A program made the translations under genes and the position numbers. The notes below the pieces were generated by a model. That model had not been told where the DNA came from. It was given only the letters and a program-made list of their open reading frames with translations, and made no database searches. Shown piece after piece: positions 25,265-32,760 of a DNA stretch of 39,739 nucleotides (positions are counted from its first letter, which is position 1; every line of letters starts with the position of its first letter). The stretch is from Phycisphaerales bacterium UBA1926 (lineage in GTDB: Bacteria; Planctomycetota; Phycisphaerae; Phycisphaerales; UBA1924): NCBI GenBank assembly GCA_002337215.1, contig DDFO01000025.1:1-39739 (forward strand), in the 5' to 3' direction.

Positions 25265-26131
25265 TTATTCGTCGTCGTCATCGTCGTCGTCCACGTCACG
25301 GTCGACGGAGACATGATCGATGGCGATAGCGCCGGGGCCTGCGAAGGCGAGCGCGAGGGCGGCGCTGAAGAGGGCGAACTGCCAGAGGAGGGGGCGCCAG
25401 GCGTAGATATCCCAGATGTCGTGGTTGGGGAGGAAGCCGAGCAGGGTGTCGCCCGATTGGATGGCGGGGCCGAGCTCGGTGAGCCAGGCGGCGGAGAGCA
25501 TGATGGCGGCGAGGGAGATCGCGGAGAGTCGCGTGAGCAGGCCGATGGCGATGAGGAGCCCGGCGGCGAGTTCGGCTCCGGCGGCGGCCCATGCCATGTA
25601 CCGGGGCCAGGCGTCGCGTGCGGCCCACTCGGGCCAGATCGGGGCGGGTGTGTTTCCGTCGGCGTCGGGGGTGGGGTGTGCGGCGCGGTAGGTGAGAATT
25701 GCGAGGTTGTAGAGGCTGCGGACCTCGACGGGCTCGGGGAAATCGGCGGCGGTGTAGGTGGGGGTGGCGGGCTGGGTTTGTGCGCTCTCGGCTTCGGCGG
25801 CCTGGTCGGTTGCGCCTTCGGAGTGGGGCGGATCGTTCTGCGCCGCGATCGCGACGAGCGCGGGTGGGGTTGCGAGTGCCGGGTCGGGTTCGTCGGTTGA
25901 TTCCGGTTCTGCGTCGGTGCTGTTTTCGGCTGGTGTGCTGGTGGTCGGGTTGGCCGGCGGGTTGGGATTGGCGAAGTCGTGTCCCATGTTGGCGAGGAGG
26001 GCGGCTTGTTCGCCCTGGACGGGGACCTCATGGATGAACTTGCCGAGGCCGGCCCAGATGAAGGTGAGGGCGAGGACGATGCGGAGCGGGATGGGCGCGG
26101 CGAAGAGTGCGGATGTGTGGGAGAGTTTCAT
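25265..26131 (-). CDS. DoxX family membrane protein with long inserted loop
   Basis: The product has 288 residues, about twice the size of a typical DoxX. Helix 1 (about 13-33) ends with the family segment LALTFIWAGLGKFIHEVP. A loop of about 110 residues follows that is rich in Pro, Thr, Ala and Glu and looks disordered. Helices 2-4 follow (AWAAAGAELAAGLLIAIGLL, then SAISLAAIMLSAAWL, then LWQFALFSAALALAFAGPG). The C-terminus is DRDVDDDDDDDE, encoded by a GTC/GTCATC trinucleotide repeat at about 25266-25300. DoxX proteins are linked to quinone or thiosulfate redox chemistry, but the family is broad. Function here is not determined. It may be co-transcribed with the downstream VWA gene. Confidence 0.8.
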   Translation of the reverse strand: MKLSHTSALFAAPIPLRIVLALTFIWAGLGKFIHEVPVQGEQAALLANMGHDFANPNPPANPTTSTPAENSTDAEPESTDEPDPALATPPALVAIAAQNDPPHSEGATDQAAEAESAQTQPATPTYTAADFPEPVEVRSLYNLAILTYRAAHPTPDADGNTPAPIWPEWAARDAWPRYMAWAAAGAELAAGLLIAIGLLTRLSAISLAAIMLSAAWLTELGPAIQSGDTLLGFLPNHDIWDIYAWRPLLWQFALFSAALALAFAGPGAIAIDHVSVDRDVDDDDDDDE

Positions 26132-26307
26132 GGGTCTTGCTCGTTGGGGGCGCGGTCGGCGCGTGTGTTGGTTTGTATTGGATAGTATCGGTCGGTCTGC
26201 GGTGATCCGGTCGCGGTTTTGGATCGGCCCGGTTCGGGTCTTGTCGGTTTGGGTTGGTTCGGGCTGGTTTGGGTCGTCGCTGGGTTGGTATTGGGAATTC
26301 GAAGTCT

Positions 26308-26392
26308 GCGGGTGTGGCGGAATTGGCAGACGCGCGAGGTTTAGGTCCTCGTGGCCGAATAGGCCGTGCAGGTTCGAGTCCTGTCACCCGCA
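26308..26392 (+). tRNA. tRNA-Leu (anticodon TAG)
   Basis: The 85-nt cloverleaf has acceptor GCGGGTG/CACCCGC with discriminator A. The anticodon stem is CGAGG/CCTCG around loop TTTAGGT, giving anticodon TAG, which reads CUA leucine codons. There is a long variable arm (TGGCCGAATAGGCCG) as expected for class II tRNA-Leu, and a T-loop TTCGAGT. CCA is not encoded. Confidence 0.95.
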
Positions 26393-26586
26393 TTTCGATT
26401 GATGTGTGCGGTTGTGTGGCATCCACACCTGAAGTGGGGTGGTTCGATGTCGGTGTGCCGAGGTGTTTGGTTGTTGGGAATGTGCGGCGTGTTTGGGAAA
26501 GGGCGTGTTCAGGGGCAAGTGGGGCGTGTGAGGTGCCGATGTCGGAGCCGACGAAGTGAGTTCATCACGAAACGGGAGACCCACCC

Positions 26587-27474
26587 ATGTCGATTGACAC
26601 CGCAGCACGCGAGCAGAAGGTCCGGGAAGCGCTGAGTGAGATCAGCCATATCGCGACGCTGCCCGAGATCACGATGCAGATCATCAACCTTGTGGAGGAT
26701 GCGACCTCGACGGCGCAGGATCTGCAGGAGGTGATTTCGAACGACCCGGCGTTGAGCAGCCGGATCCTGAAGGTTGTGAACTCGTCGTTCTACGGGTTGC
26801 CGGGCCAGGTCGGCTCGATCAACCGGGCGATCGTGATGCTCGGGCTGAACGCGGTGAAGAACATCGCGATCGCGGCGAGCCTTGCGAAGCTGTTCCGGGG
26901 CGGGGATCTGACCCCGCAGTTCAGCGCCAAGATGCTGTGGAGCCATAGCAACGCGGTGGCGATCTGCTGCAAGATTTTTAACGACAAGCAGAGGTTGGGT
27001 CTCGGGGACGAGGCGTATCTGAGCGGTCTGATGCACGACATCGGGATCATGCTCGAGATGCAGTTCGACCGGAACCTGCTGATTGATGTTGTTGCTCGGA
27101 CGGGGCCCGACGGGGAGGGTGTGCCGGCGAACGACATGCTCGGCGTCGAGCTCGGTGTGTTCGGTGCGACGCATGAGGATTTCGGCAAGGGCCTCTGCGA
27201 GCAGTGGAAGTTCCCGGCGTCGTTCGCGGCGGTGTGCGGTTTCCATCACGACCCGATGAGCGCTCCCGAGGAGTACCGCAAGCTTGCGTGCCTGGTGTGC
27301 GTCGCGGATCGGCTTTCGGCCCGGCTTGGCGATGGCTATCGCCTTGACCTGAGCTCGACAGACATTCCCGCTGAAGTGCTCGCTGAGATCGGTTTGAGCG
27401 TCGAGCAGGTCGAGGAGATGCTGCCCGAGATCGCTGAGGCCGTGAGCCAGGGCGAGCTGCCGATGAACGCCTGA
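26587..27474 (+). CDS. HDOD domain protein
   Basis: The product has 295 residues from ATG 26587, with GGGAG upstream. The HDOD domain fills about residues 15-215: LPEITMQIINLVEDATSTA, then DPALSSRILKVVNSSFYGLP, then INRAIVMLGLNAVKNIAIA. The segment GLMHDIGIMLE follows near residue 145. HDOD proteins are catalytically dead relatives of HD-GYP phosphodiesterases and act as adaptors in signalling and gene regulation. The C-terminal tail (about 240-295) is helical and acidic. It lies downstream of tRNA-Leu and ends at a strong terminator, so it is monocistronic. Partners cannot be inferred. Confidence 0.9.
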   Translation: MSIDTAAREQKVREALSEISHIATLPEITMQIINLVEDATSTAQDLQEVISNDPALSSRILKVVNSSFYGLPGQVGSINRAIVMLGLNAVKNIAIAASLAKLFRGGDLTPQFSAKMLWSHSNAVAICCKIFNDKQRLGLGDEAYLSGLMHDIGIMLEMQFDRNLLIDVVARTGPDGEGVPANDMLGVELGVFGATHEDFGKGLCEQWKFPASFAAVCGFHHDPMSAPEEYRKLACLVCVADRLSARLGDGYRLDLSSTDIPAEVLAEIGLSVEQVEEMLPEIAEAVSQGELPMNA

Positions 27475-27519
27475 TCGGGGAACCGATCGGCGTCGAAACA
27501 AGACTCTCTTTCTCCCTCC

Positions 27520-27551
27520 GGGCGGTTGCGCAAGCGACCGTCCTGTTTTTT
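27520..27551 (+). terminator. intrinsic terminator of the HDOD gene
   Basis: A 10-bp stem (GGGCGGTTGC / GCGACCGTCC, two G-U pairs) closed by a GCAA tetraloop is followed by TGTTTTTT. It lies 46 bp after the stop codon. Stem, GNRA loop and T-tract are all textbook. Confidence 0.85.
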
Positions 27552-27617
27552 GCGCTTCGATGCGCCCTCCGGTGGCAGACTCGCTGTGGTACGGCCTCGC
27601 CCGGGTGAATCCGGTGG

Positions 27618-27656
27618 GCCTGAGCGGGTGGCCTGAGCGGGTGGCCTGAGTGGGCG
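27618..27656. repeat. three tandem copies of a 13-bp unit
   Basis: GCCTGAGCGGGTG occurs twice in a row and then once with two changes. It sits between the convergent HDOD and flavoprotein genes. No function is apparent; it may be a slippage-prone spacer. Confidence 0.55.
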
Positions 27657-27733
27657 GGCTGACCGCGCGGTGGCGTGAAGCGTGGTGCCCGATGTCGCGC
27701 TGGAACGTGTCGTCGTTGCTTTTGTTGCCGTTG

Positions 27734-29077
27734 TTATTTGTTGCCGTTGCAGGCGGCGTGTGCGGCGGCGGTGCCTGCGATGTGTCCTGTGGCCCATGCC
27801 CATTGGAAGTTGAAGCCTCCGATTCTGCCGTCTGTGTCGAGGATCTCGCCGCAGAGGTAGAGGCCCGGCGTGGTGCGCGATTCCATCGTTTTGATCGAGA
27901 CCTCGGTGAGGGGAACGCCTCCCGCTGTGGTCTCCGCGTGGGTGAAGCCTCGCGAGCGGGTGACGGGGAGGCGGTGCTCGCAGACGGCGTCGAGCAGGGC
28001 GCGGCGCTGGGCTTTGGTGAGGGTGGCACCGGTGGTGTCGAAGCCGATGCCGGCGAGCGCGCAGAGCGTGTCGGCGAGGCGGGCGGGGAGTCTGTCGGTG
28101 AGCCAGAGCGCGGGTTTGCGGCCCGCGAGGTTCTGGAGTTCGCGGTCGAGTGATTCGCGGGTGTGGTCCGGGAGGAAGTTGGCGACGAGGTGGGCGCCGG
28201 GGTCGGTGGTGCGTGCATCGAGGTAGTAACGGGAGATGTCCATAACGGCGGGGCCCGAGAGGCCGAAATGGGTGAGCAGGGTGGAGTTGGTGAATGATTC
28301 GAGGCGCCTGTTGGAACCCGCGCGGAGTTCGATCTGGACGGGGAGGGTCAGCCCCGAGAGGGCGGGGAGGGGGGAGGACTCGTCGAGGATGAGCGGGACG
28401 AGGGCGGGGTGGATCTGTGGCGTGATGGAGTGGCCCAGGGCTTTGGCGAAGGTGTAGCCGAGCCCGTCGGAGCCGGATCGGGGGAGGGCCTTGCCGCCTG
28501 TTGCGAGGATGAGGGTTTGGGCACGGATGGTGGCGGACTGGGTGGTGATGGTGAAGGGGTGGGGCGAGGCGGGATCGTGGGCGACGGTCTCGGCGCGGTC
28601 GGGATGGCGGAGGGTGACGCGGGCGTCGTCGGCGGTGGTGAGGAGGGCGTCGAGGACGGTGCGGGCTTTGTCGGTGGTGGGGAAGAGCTTGCCGGTGTCT
28701 TCGCGTTTGAGTTCGACGCCCAGGTCGCTGAAGAAGCGGACGGTGTCGTCGACGCCGAACCGGCGGAGGACGTTTCGGATGCTGTTTCGCGAGGTGCCGG
28801 CGTAGGCGTGTTCGGTGACTTCGTGGTGGGTGACGTTGCAGCGGCCGCCGCCGGCGACGAGGATTTTGGCGCCGAGCTTCTTGGCACCGTCGATGGCAAG
28901 AACGGTTGGGTGGGGGCGCGAGGTGGGGCCGGATGTTCGGATCGCCCGGCCCGCGGCGATGGCGGCCATGAGCCCGGCGGCGCCGGCACCGAGGACAGCG
29001 ATGTCTGCTGCGATGCCGGTGCGGAGCGTGTCTGAGGGGTCTGGGTGGTTTTCGATCGGATCGGTGGGTGTGGGCAC
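27734..29077 (-). CDS. BaiN/HI0933-type NAD(P)/FAD-dependent oxidoreductase
   Basis: The product has 447 residues. After a 22-residue head comes the Rossmann FAD motif VLGAGAAGLMAAIAAG (glycines about 30, 32, 35). The HI0933 signature KILVAGGGRCNVTH lies near residue 90, ILATGG near 190, and a second FAD contact GLYLCGEILDTDGRIGG near 410. The FNFQWAWATGHIAG ending is typical of this family. Members include BaiN, which reduces bile-acid double bonds, and other proteins of uncertain substrate. There is no partner gene to suggest a substrate. It ends near 27734 and starts just before the promoter of tRNA-Lys, which is divergent. Confidence 0.9.
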   Translation of the reverse strand: MPTPTDPIENHPDPSDTLRTGIAADIAVLGAGAAGLMAAIAAGRAIRTSGPTSRPHPTVLAIDGAKKLGAKILVAGGGRCNVTHHEVTEHAYAGTSRNSIRNVLRRFGVDDTVRFFSDLGVELKREDTGKLFPTTDKARTVLDALLTTADDARVTLRHPDRAETVAHDPASPHPFTITTQSATIRAQTLILATGGKALPRSGSDGLGYTFAKALGHSITPQIHPALVPLILDESSPLPALSGLTLPVQIELRAGSNRRLESFTNSTLLTHFGLSGPAVMDISRYYLDARTTDPGAHLVANFLPDHTRESLDRELQNLAGRKPALWLTDRLPARLADTLCALAGIGFDTTGATLTKAQRRALLDAVCEHRLPVTRSRGFTHAETTAGGVPLTEVSIKTMESRTTPGLYLCGEILDTDGRIGGFNFQWAWATGHIAGTAAAHAACNGNK

Positions 29078-29086
29078 GGGTGATTG

Positions 29087-29115
29087 TTGGCCGGGCGGGT
29101 GGTGGGCGGTATAAT
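29087..29115 (+). promoter_or_regulatory. promoter of tRNA-Lys
   Basis: TTGGCC (29087-29092) and a perfect TATAAT (29110-29115) are separated by 17 bases. Transcription would begin about 7 bases later, leaving a short 5' leader before the tRNA at 29139. This is the clearest sigma-70 type promoter in the window. Confidence 0.82.
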
Positions 29116-29138
29116 GGGGCTCGCCGCTTCGGTGGTGT

Positions 29139-29304
<166 letters not shown>

Positions 29305-29359
29305 TGGACTACCTCATCGCGTACCTCTTGGGGCCTGCGAGAACAGGCCCGGAGTGACG

Positions 29360-30385
29360 TCAAATCCCGTAGTTCAGCCTCTCTGCGTGCTGGTAGCTGA
29401 TGAACTCTCGGTCGGGAGTCTCAAGCCAGGCGGTTTCCTTGTGGGAGACATCGCTGATGCGACTCGGTGTCATGTTCCCGAACGTCTGCCCCACGTAGTC
29501 CAAAACGGCTTGTTCGTCATCACTCAGCGCGACTGGATCGTCAGGCGCAGGATCGGCAGGGAAGATTTCGGTCCCTTCGTGCCTGTTCTCGTAGACGCGA
29601 ACTTCCCGTCGAATAACTCCGCGATGTTCGAGAAGAGACAGAAGAGGGTCCGCTGCTGGAGAGACAGGGCCGTAGGGCAACCGTTCGTAAGGCAAGCCGG
29701 TCATTGAGATAGCATGTGAACGAAAATAAAGGAAGTCCGTATAGAACAGCAGCTTGTTCAGCTTGGTCCTTGTTACGCAAGTTGCAGACCGGATCAGTCT
29801 GAGCAGGATCGCCTCGAATCGTCTGAGGTCAAACTCGCGGAATCCAGTGGACTCCATCGCTTCCCCCACGATGTCATCGAGCCAGTCGAATGCAGTATTG
29901 CCCCGTTGGCGAGAAAGATGGGAACCCGGTTTGAGCGCAGCTTCAAGCTTGCGCCGCTGCAGGTCGCTCAGCACATGGCCACGTCTATGCAGCAGGTCTT
30001 CCATATGCGAGCGATCACTGCAAGCGCGAATCAACTCGTCATGGGTCTGCTCTTGAAGCGATCCATTCTCGTATCGATTAATCGTTGCTTGGCTCATTCC
30101 GAGCAATGCGGCGAGCGATGCCTGACTCAGTGACCATTCTTCGCGAATACCCTTGATCTGCTCAGGTACCAGCAGGCCATGGCGCTCTCTGTACGCGTTG
30201 AACGCCAACTCAACTGGATCGCCAACAGCTTCGTCCGCAAACTCGGAGCCGCACGTCTCGCAAACGAAATAGGTCACATCTACTTCGACGGTCTCGCCGC
30301 GCACTTCAAGCGAAGCGGGTCGAGTCTCAACTCGAAACGGACGGTCCTCTTCACAGGCGTAGCAGAACTTCGTGGCCGTCATCAT
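29360..30385 (-). CDS. MqsA-like zinc-finger/HTH antitoxin fused to a Panacea (SocA, DUF4065) domain
   Basis: The product has 341 residues from ATG 30385, preceded by AGGGAGG. The next ATG (30382) is also possible. The first 50 residues carry two CxxC pairs (Cys8, Cys11, Cys42, Cys45), a structural zinc ribbon as in MqsA. An HTH of the XRE/HigA type spans about 77-110 (LSQASLAALLGMSQATINRYE). The C-terminal part, about 190-325, matches the Panacea/SocA domain, for example TKLNKLLFYTDFLYFR and ERLPYGPVSP. In known systems Panacea domains neutralise diverse toxins. The start overlaps the toxin stop (ATGATGA), so the two are coupled with the toxin first, as in mqsRA. The HTH should bind the promoter at 30773-30800 and autoregulate. 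Confidence 0.86.
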   Translation of the reverse strand: MMTATKFCYACEEDRPFRVETRPASLEVRGETVEVDVTYFVCETCGSEFADEAVGDPVELAFNAYRERHGLLVPEQIKGIREEWSLSQASLAALLGMSQATINRYENGSLQEQTHDELIRACSDRSHMEDLLHRRGHVLSDLQRRKLEAALKPGSHLSRQRGNTAFDWLDDIVGEAMESTGFREFDLRRFEAILLRLIRSATCVTRTKLNKLLFYTDFLYFRSHAISMTGLPYERLPYGPVSPAADPLLSLLEHRGVIRREVRVYENRHEGTEIFPADPAPDDPVALSDDEQAVLDYVGQTFGNMTPSRISDVSHKETAWLETPDREFISYQHAERLNYGI

Positions 30386-30750
30386 CCATCCTCCCTTAGC
30401 GGGTACTTCATCTGATACTCCGCTTTGTGGAACGACCAAACCATGCAGCGAGCGATCCCCTTGGTCTCGACGACCCGCAGCTTGATGTACACCTCGGTGC
30501 CATCAATGTCTTTCCCGAATACCCAGACCTCCTTGTCGGGTTGAGCGTCATCTGATTCCGGCCCTCGCGAGTAGTTCGCGGGAGTCAGTTCTTTGATCAG
30601 GCCGTATGCCTGCTGCCTCGTCAAATTCAGGTCGGCAAGGTCCTGATCGATGTTCCTAGTCGCCCGCGGAATGGCGCGACAGTTGCCAAACTCGACCGCG
30701 AGCTTGGCGGCAATCAGGACATCCAGAACCTGTTCGCGGCTTACTGACAG
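30382..30750 (-). CDS. MqsR-type toxin, probable CTG start
   Basis: The recognisable part reads EVWVFGKDIDGTEVYIKLRV and MVWSFHKAEYQMKYPLRE, matching MqsR-like toxins (mRNA interferases of the RelE-like fold). The frame stays open and protein-like upstream of the first TTG (30624): SREQVLDVLIAAKL and NIDQDLADLNLTRQQAYGL align with the family N-terminus. No ATG, GTG or TTG lies in that part. AGGAGG (30757-30762) stands 6 bases before a CTG at 30750, so the protein is taken as 122 residues with a CTG start. If TTG 30624 were used, the conserved N-terminal helices would be lost. The gene is first in the operon and overlaps the antitoxin start. Confidence 0.75.
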   Translation of the reverse strand: MSVSREQVLDVLIAAKLAVEFGNCRAIPRATRNIDQDLADLNLTRQQAYGLIKELTPANYSRGPESDDAQPDKEVWVFGKDIDGTEVYIKLRVVETKGIARCMVWSFHKAEYQMKYPLREDG

Positions 30751-30772
30751 AGGATGCCTCCTGTATCGGCAA

Positions 30773-30800
30773 ATACTACTCTGTGATAGCGAAAAGTCAA
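30773..30800 (-). promoter_or_regulatory. promoter of the toxin-antitoxin operon
   Basis: On the minus strand TTGACT (30800-30795) and TAGTAT (30778-30773) are spaced 16 bases apart. The SD AGGAGG follows about 10 bases after the -10 box, giving a very short leader. Its position just before the toxin supports the upstream CTG start. Confidence 0.68.
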
Positions 30801-30871
30801 GAATCTCGGCAGATAACCGATCAAAATACGTTCACATGACCCTATTCGGATCATTCGTGATACGATATGGC

Positions 30872-31252
30872 ATGGCATCGGCTGATTTGGCGTCACTCCT
30901 CGCTGCCCGGCGGAAAGTCCTCGGGATGCCCTTTCCGGCCCTCGCGGAGCGGAGCGGAGTCTCCGAGCCGACCGTTAAGCGAGTGCTGGCGGGTCGCACT
31001 GCGAAGGCCTCGTTCGGGAACGTCGCTGCGATCGCGGAGGCGCTTGGTATGCCGCTGATGGCTGACCCGATCGACGTTGAGGACTTCCGCGAGCAAGTCG
31101 CTCGACAGAAGGCGGAGCGGGTTGCCCGGTTGGTGCAGGGCACGAGCGCCCTCGAAGCGCAGGCGGTTGATTCAGATCAATACCGCAAACTCGTCGAGCG
31201 GTCGATGCGCGAATTGCTCACCGGCTCGCGTCGCCTGCTTTGGACGAGTTGA
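30872..31252 (+). CDS. XRE-family HTH protein
   Basis: The product has 126 residues from ATG 30872. The HTH is at about 19-42 (MPFPALAERSGVSEPTVKRVLAG), followed by LGNVAAIAEALGMPL-type helices. The C-terminal half is helical and charged (EDFREQVARQKAERVARLV). It is divergent from the toxin operon with a 121-bp gap, and directly upstream of a short Fic-like tail. HTH proteins next to Fic-domain proteins are known as mobile-element pairs, so it may be the surviving half of such a module. A TACGAT box ends 5 bases before the ATG, so the mRNA may be leaderless. Confidence 0.78.
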   Translation: MASADLASLLAARRKVLGMPFPALAERSGVSEPTVKRVLAGRTAKASFGNVAAIAEALGMPLMADPIDVEDFREQVARQKAERVARLVQGTSALEAQAVDSDQYRKLVERSMRELLTGSRRLLWTS

Positions 31253-31301
31253 TCTCGCGCAACAGCTTTCAGCAAATTCATCCTGCCCAAACACCAGAAC
31301 A

Positions 31302-31409
31302 GCGAGCGAGGTCCGCGACGACTATCTGGCGGCGGTGCGCGCAGCGGACCAGCATGACTACTCCGCGTTGATCGATCTTCACCAGCGTTTCCTCGCGGAA
31401 ATTCGCTGA
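31302..31409 (+). pseudogene. C-terminal remnant of a Fic-like protein
   Basis: The last 35 codons before the stop read SEVRDDYLAAVRAADQHDYS and LIDLHQRFLAEI. This resembles the end of mobile-mystery-type Fic proteins (R-x-Y-AAL-x-AAD pattern). The Fic catalytic HPFxxGNGR motif is absent, and the sequence before 31300 in this frame is not protein-like. It therefore looks like the tail left after an internal deletion. The assignment is by resemblance only. Confidence 0.4.
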
Positions 31410-31479
31410 AGTTGTAACGGATCCGCGGTAAGTGTGTGCCTCCGAGGACGGATGGGCCGTCCTCTGCATGGAGGCCGCT

Positions 31480-31632
31480 ATGAGTAGGACGGCTGCAAGA
31501 GGATCGGTTGGGGTGACGTTTCACGCCCCGAGCGGACAGTTCAAGAAGACCATTGGAAAGCAGCGAGGACCGGATGGCAGGCCGAGGCCGCTCGGGAAGA
31601 CCTCAACGGCTTCTATCACGGGATGTGGGTGA
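31480..31632 (+). pseudogene. 50-codon ORF, possible N-terminal remnant of a site-specific integrase
   Basis: ATG 31480 has GGAGG 5 bases upstream. The text TFHAPSGQFKKTIGKQRG then DGRPRPLGK resembles the start of planctomycete phage-type integrases, which begin with a short basic strand-strand motif before the SAM-like core-binding domain. The frame then stops at 31630. In another frame, LNGFYHGMW could be the continuation, implying a frameshift. No catalytic domain follows. This is a weak, resemblance-based call. Confidence 0.3.
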
Positions 31633-31946
31633 GGTGCGGTCAGCGGCCGCGGGTGCTGTGTTGCCCGCCGGTGAGGCTGATCGCGGCGACGACGCTCTTG
31701 CCGAAGCACAAAACACGACGCCGATCAGGGTCGGGCTGCAGATGGGATTATTCAATCGAGTTCGAGATTAATAAATAGAAAAAGACAAGATTGAGAATCA
31801 GCTAGCTAATTATTATGCAGATCCTGATGTTGACGGGGCCTGGCCTGTTCATCTCTCTGGGTGGGGCCGGCCGTCACTGGGAATGCGGACCGGTCACGCC
31901 GCCGATGGATGAAGAGCACGTGCCCGCGCAAGGTTGCCCGCAATTC

Positions 31947-31962
31947 GACACAGAAATGTGTC
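31947..31962. other. small hairpin with GAAA tetraloop
   Basis: GACACA and TGTGTC enclose GAAA. It lies about 90 bases before the start of the winged-helix gene and might act in its leader. No T-tract follows. Confidence 0.3.
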
Positions 31963-32052
31963 ATGTCTATGCTTGCCCGCTCGATACTGTGGAATCTGTA
32001 CTGCAACCCGATTTGTTTGTTTTCTACTTCAATCCTGCTGGGGAGCCCTGTC

Positions 32053-32535
32053 ATGGCCAAGCGAACATCGAAGCGGACCACCAAGAAATCCTCGAAGAAG
32101 GCCCAGGGCGGCCCCGGCGGCTCTGCTGCAACGCTGGACACAGCCAGTGTGGCGGAGCTGGAGCGGGCCCTTGCCGAACGCAAGCGTGGCTCTGAGAAGC
32201 TGCTCCGCAGGCGTGGACGCGTGGTCGAGCAGCTCGCGGAGATCGACGCCGAGCTGGCCGAGCTCGGCATCCGCCCGGATGGGGGCACGGTCGCGGCCTT
32301 TGGCGGTGGGGGTGGTCGTGGGGGGCGGCGTCCCCGCAACGACAAGACGCTGCCCGAGGCGATGGCCGAGGTCATGAAGGGCAAGGAACTGCGGGTCAAG
32401 GAGATCGCCGAAGCGGTGCTGGCCAGTGGCTATCAGTCCAACTCGGCGAATTTTACGACGATCGTCAGCCAGGCCCTCGGCCGTGAGGACAAGCGGTTCA
32501 AGAAGATCAGCCGGGGCGTGTACACCGCGAAGTAA
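32053..32535 (+). CDS. lysine-rich protein with C-terminal winged-helix (HARE-HTH-like) domain
   Basis: The product has 160 residues from ATG 32053, with GGGGAG upstream. Residues 1-20 are very basic (AKRTSKRTTKKSSKKA), like a histone H1 tail. Residues 30-75 form a coiled coil (ELERALAERKRGSEKLLRR). A Gly/Arg linker (GGGGGRGGRRPR) follows. The C-terminal 60 residues (LPEAMAEVMKGKELRVKEIA, then SANFTTIVSQALGREDKRFK and ISRGVYTAK) look like the winged helix seen in HB1/ASXL-type HARE-HTH domains and in many planctomycete proteins. DNA binding or nucleoid association is likely. The gene is alone within the island; whether it is island cargo or host chromatin-like protein is unclear. Confidence 0.8.
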   Translation: MAKRTSKRTTKKSSKKAQGGPGGSAATLDTASVAELERALAERKRGSEKLLRRRGRVVEQLAEIDAELAELGIRPDGGTVAAFGGGGGRGGRRPRNDKTLPEAMAEVMKGKELRVKEIAEAVLASGYQSNSANFTTIVSQALGREDKRFKKISRGVYTAK

Positions 32536-32760
32536 TCGCGGCGTCGTGATTCCGTCGCATCGTCTTCTCTTCCGGTTGTTGTTGAGCACGCTGCAGGGCC
32601 GGGCCCTGGTGCTCGGCGGGTTCGGGCTGCCGTCGGCTTCCTCGCTGCGCATTGTGCAGCCGATCCCCCTGCGAGCAGTGCGGCGTGTTGTGTGATCCCA
32701 TCTGCGACCCCGGTGCGTCTCCGGGCCCATGTTCAACACGAGCATGGAAAGAAGAGGACC

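Larger units (their letters stand above)
31410..32052 (+). other. 643-bp stretch without a secure gene
   Basis: It contains a possible integrase N-terminal remnant (31480-31632, listed separately), an AT-rich zone at 31750-31815 with a GCTAGC core, and a small hairpin at 31947-31962. Open frames on both strands (for example minus 31806-32399, plus 31815-32195) have unnatural Cys, Pro or Ser-rich composition and are rejected. The stretch looks like decayed mobile DNA. Confidence 0.5.

Noticed and set aside
31806..32399. 197-codon minus-strand ORF
   Set aside because: It overlaps the winged-helix gene antisense; Pro/Ser/Arg-rich shadow.
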